Assembly (NCBI GenBank): GCA_049322335.1
Contig: JBMORL010000094.1
Span: 19,145-83,144, forward strand
From: JBMORL01 sp049322335
GTDB taxonomy: Bacteria > Bacteroidota > Bacteroidia > Flavobacteriales_D > UBA2798
Length of the DNA stretch: 64,000 nucleotides
Direction: 5' to 3'
This document shows positions 16,788 through 24,009 of this stretch, one piece after another. Position 1 is the stretch's first letter. Each line of letters starts with the position of its first letter. The position numbers and the translations under genes are program-made. The notes below the pieces were generated by a model. That model made no database searches and was not told where the DNA came from. It saw only the letters and a program-made list of their open reading frames with translations.

Positions 16788-17777
16788 ATGTCAATTCTTG
16801 ATTTTCAAAGACCGGACAAAGTTGTAATGATCAGTTCTGATGACTGTATCGGCCAGTTCGAGTTTCGTCCGCTTGAGCCCGGTTATGGAATTACCGTAGG
16901 TAATGCCCTGCGCAGAATTCTTCTTTCTTCACTCGAAGGATATGCTATCACTTCAGTGAAAATGGAAGGCGTGGATCACGAATTTTCTACCATAAAAGGA
17001 GTGGTGGAAGATGTTACTGAAATCATTCTTAACCTCAAACAGGTTCGTTTCAAACGCCAGATCAACAGCGAAAACGAACACGTTACTGTTTCCATCAAAG
17101 GACAGGATAAAATTACTGCCGGTGATATCGGAAAATTTACCTCATCTTTCCAGGTATTGAATCCCGACCTGGTGATTTGCCACCTCGAAAAAAGTGTAAA
17201 CATCAATATGGAATTAACCATCAGCAAAGGCCGTGGTTATGTTCCTGCAGAAGAAAATAAAACAAGCAACGCATCCATCGGCACTATTTTCGTTGACTCT
17301 ATTTTCACTCCCATCCGTAACGTGAAATACAGCATCGAAAATTATCGCGTGGAACAAAAAACCGACTACGAAAAACTCGTTATCGAAGTAGCTTCTGATG
17401 GTTCCATCCATCCGAAAGAAGCATTGAAAGAAGCTGCTAAAATTCTTATTCAGCACTTCATGTTGTTTTCCGATGAGAAGATTACACTCGATACCATCGA
17501 AAAACAGGAAACAGAAGAGTTTGATGAAGAGTCACTGCACATGCGCCAGTTGCTGAAAACAAAACTCGTTGATCTTGATCTTTCCGTTCGTGCACTCAAT
17601 TGTTTGAAAGCAGCTGACGTGGAAACACTCGGAGAACTGGTGGCCTACAATAAAAATGATCTTCTGAAATTCAGAAATTTCGGAAAAAAGTCACTCACCG
17701 AGCTGGAAGACCTCGTTCATGCCAAAGGACTTCATTTCGGAATGAATGTGGCAAAATATAAACTCGATAAAGACTAG
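16788..17777 (+). CDS. rpoA: DNA-directed RNA polymerase subunit alpha
   Basis: Assembles the polymerase core through its N-terminal dimerisation domain and reads UP elements and activators through its C-terminal domain. The product is 329 aa. The N-terminal domain includes EPGYGITVGNALRRILLSSL. The C-terminal domain (about 255-320) contains LDLSVRALNCLKAADVETLG and FRNFGKKSLTELEDLV, the 265-determinant region. A linker rich in Glu (EKQETEEFDEESLHM) joins them. Confidence 0.98.
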   Translation: MSILDFQRPDKVVMISSDDCIGQFEFRPLEPGYGITVGNALRRILLSSLEGYAITSVKMEGVDHEFSTIKGVVEDVTEIILNLKQVRFKRQINSENEHVTVSIKGQDKITAGDIGKFTSSFQVLNPDLVICHLEKSVNINMELTISKGRGYVPAEENKTSNASIGTIFVDSIFTPIRNVKYSIENYRVEQKTDYEKLVIEVASDGSIHPKEALKEAAKILIQHFMLFSDEKITLDTIEKQETEEFDEESLHMRQLLKTKLVDLDLSVRALNCLKAADVETLGELVAYNKNDLLKFRNFGKKSLTELEDLVHAKGLHFGMNVAKYKLDKD

Positions 17778-17782
17778 AAAAT

Positions 17783-17810
17783 ATTCCGTTTCTTCAAAAT
17801 AAAATGGAAT
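17783..17810 (+). promoter_or_regulatory. Possible hairpin between rpoA and rplQ
   Basis: ATTCCGTTT (17783-17791) can pair with AAATGGAAT (17802-17810) as a 9-bp stem with one G-U pair. A short T run follows after AGCAA. The 56-bp gap is one of the longest inside the ribosomal cluster. It could act as an attenuator or processing site, but the stem is weak. Confidence 0.3.
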
Positions 17811-17833
17811 AGCAATTTTTAAAAAGTAAAAAA

Positions 17834-18313
17834 ATGAGACACGGTAAAAAGGTAAATCATTTGGGCAGAACCAGCTCGCACAGGAAAGCACTTCTTTCCA
17901 ACCTGGCCAGTTCGTTGTTCGTTCACAAACGTATCAACACCACTGTAGCCAAAGCAAAAGAGCTGAAAAAATATGTTGAGCCCCTGATTACCAAATCAAA
18001 AAATGATACTACACACAACAGGCGTGTTGTTTTCAGCTATCTGAAAAATAAAACCGCAGTAGCAACCCTGTTCAGAGACATTTCTCCCAAAGTGGCCGAA
18101 CGTAATGGTGGATATACAAGAATCATCCGCACAGGTGCCCGTTTGGGTGATAATGCCGAAATGTGCATGATGGAACTCGTTGATTTCAATGAATTGTTGC
18201 TGGGTGCCAAGGGTGAAAAGAAAACCAAAACTACCCGCAGAGGCCGTACCAAAAAGAAAGCGGTTGCCTCAAAAGAAGGTGAATCTGAGACAAAAGAATC
18301 AACAGAAGAATAA
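17834..18313 (+). CDS. rplQ: 50S ribosomal protein L17 (bL17)
   Basis: Large-subunit protein near the tunnel exit. The conserved core (MRHGKKVNHLGRTSSHRKAL through GYTRIIRTGARLGDNAEMCM) is complete. The product has 159 aa against about 127 in E. coli because of a charged tail (KGEKKTKTTRRGRTKKKAV, then a Glu/Ser stretch), probably disordered. It closes the operon: a strong terminator starts 20 bp after its stop codon. Confidence 0.97.
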   Translation: MRHGKKVNHLGRTSSHRKALLSNLASSLFVHKRINTTVAKAKELKKYVEPLITKSKNDTTHNRRVVFSYLKNKTAVATLFRDISPKVAERNGGYTRIIRTGARLGDNAEMCMMELVDFNELLLGAKGEKKTKTTRRGRTKKKAVASKEGESETKESTEE

Positions 18314-18333
18314 ACTACTGTTAAAATTAACAC

Positions 18334-18364
18334 AAGCCCCGGACATCCTTCGGGGCTTTTTTTT
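18334..18364 (+). terminator. Rho-independent terminator of the ribosomal operon
   Basis: AAGCCCCG (18334-18341) pairs perfectly with CGGGGCTT (18351-18358) across a 9-nt loop, followed by a run of eight T. It lies directly downstream of rplQ and would end the 17-kb transcript. Confidence 0.9.
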
Positions 18365-18455
18365 CGTTCAGGATTGCAAGAATGTTGGGATTTGAACAGA
18401 AGCAAATATTAATTTAACCTTAAGATTTCGTAAATTGTGCCATAATCTCCAGACT

Positions 18456-20903
18456 ATGAAAAGGTACTTTTTACTTCCTTTTTTCCTTTTCTCCGGTTTC
18501 CCGATTTTTTCCCAGGTTATTATTAACGAATATTCCTGTTCGAATATTTCTACCGTTACTGATAATTACGGACAAAACGAGGACTGGATTGAATTGTTTA
18601 ATACTTCCGGAAGCGCGGTAAATCTTACCGGATTTTACCTCAGTGACAAGGCAACTAATCCTACCAAATGGCAAATACCATCCGGTACCATTGCAGCCGG
18701 TGGCTACATGATGGTGTATTGCTCAGGACGAAATGAGTTTTCAGGAGGAAATTTACACACGGGTTTCAAGCTCACGCAAACCAAACCCGAAGAAATAGTT
18801 TTGGCAAACACTTCCGGAACGATCATCGAACAGATTACACTTAATCCCACTCAAACCAATCATTCAAGAGGAAGAACCACCAATGGCGCCTCTGCATGGA
18901 GTTTGTTCACAACACCTACACCCAACGCATCCAATACAGGTGATAAACTGGAATATGCGCAACGCCCTTCCATGAGTCAGCCACAGGGATATTATACAGG
19001 AACTATTTCCATTACCATTACTGCCAACCCGGCCGATCAAATCAATTATACAACAGACGGTTCGGAACCTACTTCGTCATCCACGCTTTATACAGGGCCA
19101 ATTTCTATTTCAGCCACCACCGTCTTACGGGCTAAGGCTTTCAGCAGTAATCCACAGGTGCCTCCGAGTTTTATTGAAAGCAATACCTATTTCATAAATG
19201 TTAACCATACCGTTCCCGTAATTTCAATTTTCGGAACGGATCTGCCTTCATTGCTTGCCGGAAGTTATGGCGATCCCGATGTGGTTTGTGAATATTTCGA
19301 CAGGAATAAAGTATATAAAACCGAAGCGGCCGGAACAGCCAACAAACACGGAAATGATTCATGGGCATACGATCAGCGTGGAATTGATTTTGTTGCCATT
19401 GATGAACAGGGATATAATTATGCACTGGAAGAAAAATTGTTTACCCGAAAAGACCGCGATAAATTTCAGCGTATTATTTTAAAACCTGCAGCTAACGATA
19501 ACTACCCCTTCGAAGGAGGTGCGCATATCCGCGATGCGTATGTTCATACACTTTCACAGGACGGAGATCTTGCTTTGGATGAAAGAACATACGAACCCTG
19601 CATCATGTATGCCAACGGACAATACTGGGGCGTTTATGAAATACGTGAAAAAGTAGATGACCATGATTTTACTGATTATTATTATAACCAGGACGAATGG
19701 AATTTGTATTACCTGAAAACCTGGGGAGGAACATGGAGTGAATATGGTGGCGCTGCTGCACAGGCTGATTGGGACGCACTACGGAATTTTATTAATTCAA
19801 ATAACATGGCCGTTCAGGCAAATTATGATTATGTCGACAGTTTGTACAATGTAAAAAGCCTTGTGGATTATTTTGCACTTAATTCGTATGTGGTTACTTC
19901 CGACTGGCTCAACTGGAACACGGCATGGTGGAGAGGAATTGATCCCGCAGGCGATAAGAAAAAATGGAGATACACTTTGTGGGACATGGATGCTACTTTC
20001 GGACACTATATAAATTACACCGGTATTCCCGATCAATCTCCGGCTGCCGATCCGTGCGATCCCGAATCTCTTCCCGATCCCGGTGGCCAGGGTCACGTTG
20101 AATTATTAAATAAACTAAGAGAAAATCCGGGTTTTGATAATTTCTATATTACACGTTATATCGATCTTACCAATACAGTTTTCTCCTGTGATAACATGAT
20201 AAACAAACTGGATAGTTGTATTGCAGTAATTACACCCGAAATGCCCGGACAGATTGCCAAATGGGGAGGAACAATGGCAGGATGGCAGGCTAATGTAAAT
20301 ACTCTCCGCACATTTATTGATACACGTTGTACCGCTATTCAACAGGGATTTTTAGATTGCTATAACTTAACCGGCCCGTATACTATTACTATAAACGTTG
20401 ATCCTCCGGGTTCAGGTAATGTGCGTATTAATTCGCTTCAGTTGGATACTTATCCGTGGAACGCTACCTATTACGGTGGAATTACCAATGAACTGGAAGC
20501 TACTGCAGTGGGAAATTATGTGTTCGACTACTGGGAAATGGTAAACACGGCCAATCCTTCGCCAAATGATTCATTGATCACGGTTAACTTTTCTTCCAAT
20601 GATAATATCATCGCACACTTTAAAACACCACAGGCCTTTTTCATTCCCACAGCTTTTTCACCTAACGGTGATGGCATAAACGATTTTTTGGTGATGCTGG
20701 GTGAAGGAATTATTTCTGTAAACCTTGATGTTTATAACCGCTGGGGAGAAGTAGTGTTTCAAACTACCAACCCGCTTGATAAATGGGATGGAAAATTCAA
20801 GGGACAGGATCAGCAATCGGGTGTGTATGCCTATAAAGTATATGTAGTGCTGAGTGACGGAACAGAACTTAACCAGTCGGGCAATATTACGTTAATGCGA
20901 TAA
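18456..20903 (+). CDS. CotH-domain secreted protein with T9SS type B sorting domain
   Basis: Predicted surface or secreted protein of 815 aa. The chosen start (MKRYFLLPFFLFSGF) gives a clean signal peptide; an in-frame ATG 21 nt upstream does not. In order I see a lamin-tail-like domain (IINEYSCS to about 140), a chitobiase C-terminal-like domain (about 165-240, INYTTDGSEPTSSSTLY), and a CotH-kinase-like domain (about 260-600, with GGAHIRDAYVH, YANGQYWGVYEIREKVDDHD and YTLWDMDATFG). The last 90 residues start FIPTAFSPNGDGINDF and end GNITLMR, the gliding-associated type B signal. CotH in Bacillus phosphorylates spore-coat proteins; kinase activity here is unproven. The porP/sprF-like gene follows 5 bp later, as expected for a type B substrate. 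Confidence 0.88.
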   Translation: MKRYFLLPFFLFSGFPIFSQVIINEYSCSNISTVTDNYGQNEDWIELFNTSGSAVNLTGFYLSDKATNPTKWQIPSGTIAAGGYMMVYCSGRNEFSGGNLHTGFKLTQTKPEEIVLANTSGTIIEQITLNPTQTNHSRGRTTNGASAWSLFTTPTPNASNTGDKLEYAQRPSMSQPQGYYTGTISITITANPADQINYTTDGSEPTSSSTLYTGPISISATTVLRAKAFSSNPQVPPSFIESNTYFINVNHTVPVISIFGTDLPSLLAGSYGDPDVVCEYFDRNKVYKTEAAGTANKHGNDSWAYDQRGIDFVAIDEQGYNYALEEKLFTRKDRDKFQRIILKPAANDNYPFEGGAHIRDAYVHTLSQDGDLALDERTYEPCIMYANGQYWGVYEIREKVDDHDFTDYYYNQDEWNLYYLKTWGGTWSEYGGAAAQADWDALRNFINSNNMAVQANYDYVDSLYNVKSLVDYFALNSYVVTSDWLNWNTAWWRGIDPAGDKKKWRYTLWDMDATFGHYINYTGIPDQSPAADPCDPESLPDPGGQGHVELLNKLRENPGFDNFYITRYIDLTNTVFSCDNMINKLDSCIAVITPEMPGQIAKWGGTMAGWQANVNTLRTFIDTRCTAIQQGFLDCYNLTGPYTITINVDPPGSGNVRINSLQLDTYPWNATYYGGITNELEATAVGNYVFDYWEMVNTANPSPNDSLITVNFSSNDNIIAHFKTPQAFFIPTAFSPNGDGINDFLVMLGEGIISVNLDVYNRWGEVVFQTTNPLDKWDGKFKGQDQQSGVYAYKVYVVLSDGTELNQSGNITLMR

Positions 20904-20908
20904 ACGTT

Positions 20909-21946
20909 ATGAAAAAACTGATTATAGTACTGGGTTTTATTCCTGTGTTGTCTATAGGGCAGGACATTCACTTTTCGCAGGTGATCAATAATCCATTGCA
21001 TATTAACCCGGCCAATACCGGTGGATATGATGGTTACGAACGCCTCGTGCTGAATTACCGGTCACAATGGGTAACGGTGGGAGCGCCCTACAATACATTT
21101 GGATTCTCATTTGATATGCCCGTGTTCCAGGGCAAAGGCGATAAAGCGCATCTCGGGTTAGGTATAAATTTTTTCAGTGATAAAGCGGGCGATTCCAGAT
21201 TCGGAATTTCGCAGGGAAATATTTCGGTGGCAGGTATTGTTCCGGTGGATAAAAACAATCGCCTCATTGCCGGTACTTCATTTGGAATTGCACAGCGTTC
21301 TGCCAATATTTCCAGTCTCCAGTGGGAAAGCCAGTTCAACGGGCAGGAATGGGATCCTACGCTTCCTTCCAACGAAGCGAACACATTAAATTCTTTCGCC
21401 TATCTTGATATTGCAGCGGGAGTGAGATATGAATTTACCAATACCAATTCGCATTTCAAAGGCTGGGATGTGAGAAGGGCAAGTGTAGGCGCTGCCTATT
21501 TCCACGCCAACAAACCACAGCTCTGGTATTTTTCAGGAGGAAATGAAACACTGCATCCCAAACTCGTCATTCACGGAATGGGAGAATTTGATTTGCCCAA
21601 TACAACGTTTGGAGTATTGCCGTTCTTCACTTATTTCACACAAGGGCCGGCAACGGAAGTAAATATCGGTACGCTGGTAAGAATGGAGATCAGTCCCGGA
21701 ACAAAAATTACCGGATTATTATCTGAATCCAATTTGTATTTTGGAGCGCAAATGAGATTAAAAGATGCTATCATTCCCCAGGTCATGTATTCATTCACCA
21801 GCTTCTCACTGGGAATTTCATACGACATCAATATATCCACTTTAAAAACCGTTTCACGCGGAATGGGTGGCCTGGAAGTATCGCTCAAATACCATAACAT
21901 AAAAGGCGCTTTATTCAAACAAAGAAGCGGAAGCAAGATGTTTTGA
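20909..21946 (+). CDS. PorP/SprF family T9SS outer-membrane protein
   Basis: Member of the PorP/SprF family, beta-barrel proteins that help specific type B substrates leave through, or anchor to, the T9SS. The product is 345 aa with a signal peptide (MKKLIIVLGFIPVLSIGQ). The family opening QDIHFSQVINNPLHINPANTG is present, and the C-terminal strand pattern ends near GMGGLEVSLKYHNI. It lies 5 bp after the CotH-type substrate, so the two are very probably one transcription unit and a dedicated substrate-partner pair. Confidence 0.9.
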   Translation: MKKLIIVLGFIPVLSIGQDIHFSQVINNPLHINPANTGGYDGYERLVLNYRSQWVTVGAPYNTFGFSFDMPVFQGKGDKAHLGLGINFFSDKAGDSRFGISQGNISVAGIVPVDKNNRLIAGTSFGIAQRSANISSLQWESQFNGQEWDPTLPSNEANTLNSFAYLDIAAGVRYEFTNTNSHFKGWDVRRASVGAAYFHANKPQLWYFSGGNETLHPKLVIHGMGEFDLPNTTFGVLPFFTYFTQGPATEVNIGTLVRMEISPGTKITGLLSESNLYFGAQMRLKDAIIPQVMYSFTSFSLGISYDINISTLKTVSRGMGGLEVSLKYHNIKGALFKQRSGSKMF

Positions 21947-21968
21947 TTGAGTTGATATGGATTCGTAT

Positions 21969-21976
21969 TAACTTTG
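21969..21976 (+). promoter_or_regulatory. -7 promoter box abutting a start codon
   Basis: TAACTTTG matches TAnnTTTG perfectly and ends 4 nt before the ATG at 21981. No good TTTG was found 19-21 nt upstream. If the box is used, the transcript would begin at or next to the start codon. Confidence 0.45.
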
Positions 21977-21980
21977 ATAT

Positions 21981-23153
21981 ATGAATTCAAAATGGCTTTT
22001 TATTTCTGCTTCCGTATCAATTTTTTTAATGATCCTTATTTCCCTCCCCTCATGGTACCCGGGAATGAGTGATTATCCAAAGATTCCGGCTTTTTCTTTT
22101 TTTGATCCGGATTTCCCCCGATGGATTCAATATCTTTTGTTTTTTATTCTTGCAGGATCATTGCTGTTTATTCTTCCTGAATTTACCCGGAAGATGGCAG
22201 CGACTGTTTTTATTATAACGGTTTCGGTATTAGTGCTGGAAGACATCAACCGCCTTCAGCCCTGGCTATGGATGCATGGTTTGCTTTTATTGTTCTGGTC
22301 GTTCTCAAAAACTGAAAACATTTTTGGCATCACCCGGTGGGCACTTGTTTGTATGTATGCGTGGAGCGGCATCTACAAATTCAATCTCAACTTTGCCTGG
22401 GAAGTATTTCCTTTTTTTATGAATGCATTCGGATTAAAAGAAACATTTTATCTTCCTGTTCATGAAGTAGGTGATTACTCTATGCCATTAATCAATCACC
22501 TGGCCTGGAGTGTGCCGCTGGCAGAACTGCTGGTAGCCGTTTTACTGTGTACAAAATGGCAGCGGCAGGGAATTTATCTTGCTGTTTTTCTTCATCTGGT
22601 CATCCTGTTTATTCTCGGTCCTCTGGGATTAAACTGGAATGAAGTGGTGTGGGTGTGGAATGTTTTGCTGATAGCTTTATTGATTGTGCTGCTTCTTTCC
22701 GGGGAACAACCCCGGTTTTCATTTGTAAAAAATAAAAAAGTATGGAACAGCCTGCCGGTAATTGTATTTGGTGTTTTGCCTGTTTTCTGGTTGTTTGGAT
22801 GGATGCCCAATAATCTTTCTTTTCATTTGTATTCGGGGCAAAATGCTGAGCTGAGGTTTTACATGCCGGGAATAAATGAAGAATTTATGGATCCGGAAAA
22901 AGCCGAATGGACATTTTTTGACCCCGAAAGAAATGAAAGTGTTTTCTGGGCTGATCATTATGCCATCAGCGTAAATCATATCCCGGTTTTTGCAGAGGAA
23001 AAATATATGAAACAAACGGGACTCAAACTATGCGATTGTTATGGATATTCCGGGAATAATAAAGCAGGAATTATCATGGCACAGTATTCATACTTCGGTT
23101 CACGCAGAGAACTTACCAGGATTTCGTGCCCCGAACTGGAAAAATTACGCTAA
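21981..23153 (+). CDS. Multi-pass membrane protein of unknown function
   Basis: The 390-aa product has eight or nine hydrophobic segments over residues 5-275, then a soluble C-terminal domain of about 110 residues beginning near MPNNLSFHLYSG. The helices carry charged or polar residues at MYAWSGIYKFN, SVPLAELLVA and LHLVILFILGPLGLNWNEVVW. This loosely recalls HTTM/vitamin-K-carboxylase-like proteins, but the similarity is too weak to assign an activity. It overlaps the next minus-strand gene by 9 bp at the 3' end. A -7 box ends 4 nt before the ATG, suggesting its own, possibly leaderless, transcript. Confidence 0.75.
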   Translation: MNSKWLFISASVSIFLMILISLPSWYPGMSDYPKIPAFSFFDPDFPRWIQYLLFFILAGSLLFILPEFTRKMAATVFIITVSVLVLEDINRLQPWLWMHGLLLLFWSFSKTENIFGITRWALVCMYAWSGIYKFNLNFAWEVFPFFMNAFGLKETFYLPVHEVGDYSMPLINHLAWSVPLAELLVAVLLCTKWQRQGIYLAVFLHLVILFILGPLGLNWNEVVWVWNVLLIALLIVLLLSGEQPRFSFVKNKKVWNSLPVIVFGVLPVFWLFGWMPNNLSFHLYSGQNAELRFYMPGINEEFMDPEKAEWTFFDPERNESVFWADHYAISVNHIPVFAEEKYMKQTGLKLCDCYGYSGNNKAGIIMAQYSYFGSRRELTRISCPELEKLR

Positions 23154-23399
23154 CTTTTTTTTAGAAGAAATAATTTCCTGTTTTTTTTTGTCATATTCCT
23201 GTCCCGTTATTTCCACCCAGTTTCCGTTTTCGTTTTTTATCATGTCTTCAATGAAATTGCGTTCAGGAAGAATTTTTGCTTTTATAAAAAGCAGTGAATA
23301 ATAACTGCCGGTAATTTTTATCTCTTCAAATTCATCGGGACTTGCTATCCTGAAATAAGACAAGTTGTTGGGGTATTTTCGGTAAACAGGAAACTTCAT
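23145..23399 (-). CDS. Small conserved hypothetical protein
   Basis: An 84-aa product that I recall as a Bacteroidota-type conserved small protein. Characteristic pieces are FPVYRKYPNNLSYFRI, FEEIKITGSYY, AKILPERNFIEDM and NWVEITGQEY. No signal peptide, membrane segment or catalytic motif is visible; it looks cytosolic. It sits between two plus-strand genes, overlapping the membrane-protein gene at its 3' end by 9 bp and diverging from the TPR gene across only 31 bp. I do not know its function. Confidence 0.65.
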   Translation of the reverse strand: MKFPVYRKYPNNLSYFRIASPDEFEEIKITGSYYSLLFIKAKILPERNFIEDMIKNENGNWVEITGQEYDKKKQEIISSKKKLA

Positions 23400-23418
23400 T
23401 TTCTCGCCAATAAAAGTG

Positions 23419-23426
23419 TAAATTTG
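23419..23426 (+). promoter_or_regulatory. -7 promoter box directly before the TPR gene
   Basis: TAAATTTG fits TAnnTTTG perfectly and ends 4 nt before the ATG at 23431. Transcription would begin near 23433, so either the mRNA is leaderless or translation starts at the in-frame ATG at 23461. Confidence 0.5.
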
Positions 23427-23430
23427 CCCA

Positions 23431-24009
23431 ATGCCGGCCTATCAAAAATATAAAAAAGGAATGGAATACCTCGAAAAAGGGGAGTATGAAAAAGCCCTTG
23501 CCTGCTTTAACGAGGCCCTCGAAATTAAACCTGATACTCCTGATTTCCTCAGCGACAGGGCCGTGGCTTATTTTCACCTGAGGAAATTCGAACTGTCCAT
23601 CATCGACCTTAACCGGGCACAGGAACTGGAGCCGCAAAACGGATACCGCTATTCCAGCCGCGCTTATGTAAAAGACAGGATGAACGATACCGAAGGTGCT
23701 ATTGAAGATTATAAAAAAGCAATTGAAATTGATCCCGAAGATGCCATTTCATATAATAACCTGGGCTTACTGGAAGAAAAACTCGGTTACCAGGCTTTGG
23801 CAAAAAAGCGGTTTGAAAAAGCAGATGAACTGGAAGGAATAAAAAAAACAATTCAAAAAACAGAAAACGATAACCGGGAAAAAGAAATTCTTCCTGTAAA
23901 TGAAAAGAAAAAAACAAAAACCGGGTTTATCAAAGAAGTATTTACCACTGGTAGCGGTTTCAGGGATTTTTTACGATTTATATTTAACGGTTTCCGCATA
24001 AAGAAATGA
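23431..24009 (+). CDS. Tetratricopeptide repeat protein
   Basis: Cytosolic 192-aa protein with three to four TPR units over residues 5-135. Examples are YLEKGEYEKALACFNEALEI, FHLRKFELSIIDLNRAQELE and MNDTEGAIEDYKKAIEIDPE. A Lys/Glu-rich linker and a basic C-terminus follow. TPRs mediate protein-protein contacts; no partner is evident. The start is uncertain: ATG at 23461 (MEYLEKGEYE) begins exactly at the first repeat and would suit the promoter position better. The stop overlaps the nuclease gene by 4 bp (ATGA), implying coupled translation and perhaps a linked role. Confidence 0.85.
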   Translation: MPAYQKYKKGMEYLEKGEYEKALACFNEALEIKPDTPDFLSDRAVAYFHLRKFELSIIDLNRAQELEPQNGYRYSSRAYVKDRMNDTEGAIEDYKKAIEIDPEDAISYNNLGLLEEKLGYQALAKKRFEKADELEGIKKTIQKTENDNREKEILPVNEKKKTKTGFIKEVFTTGSGFRDFLRFIFNGFRIKK

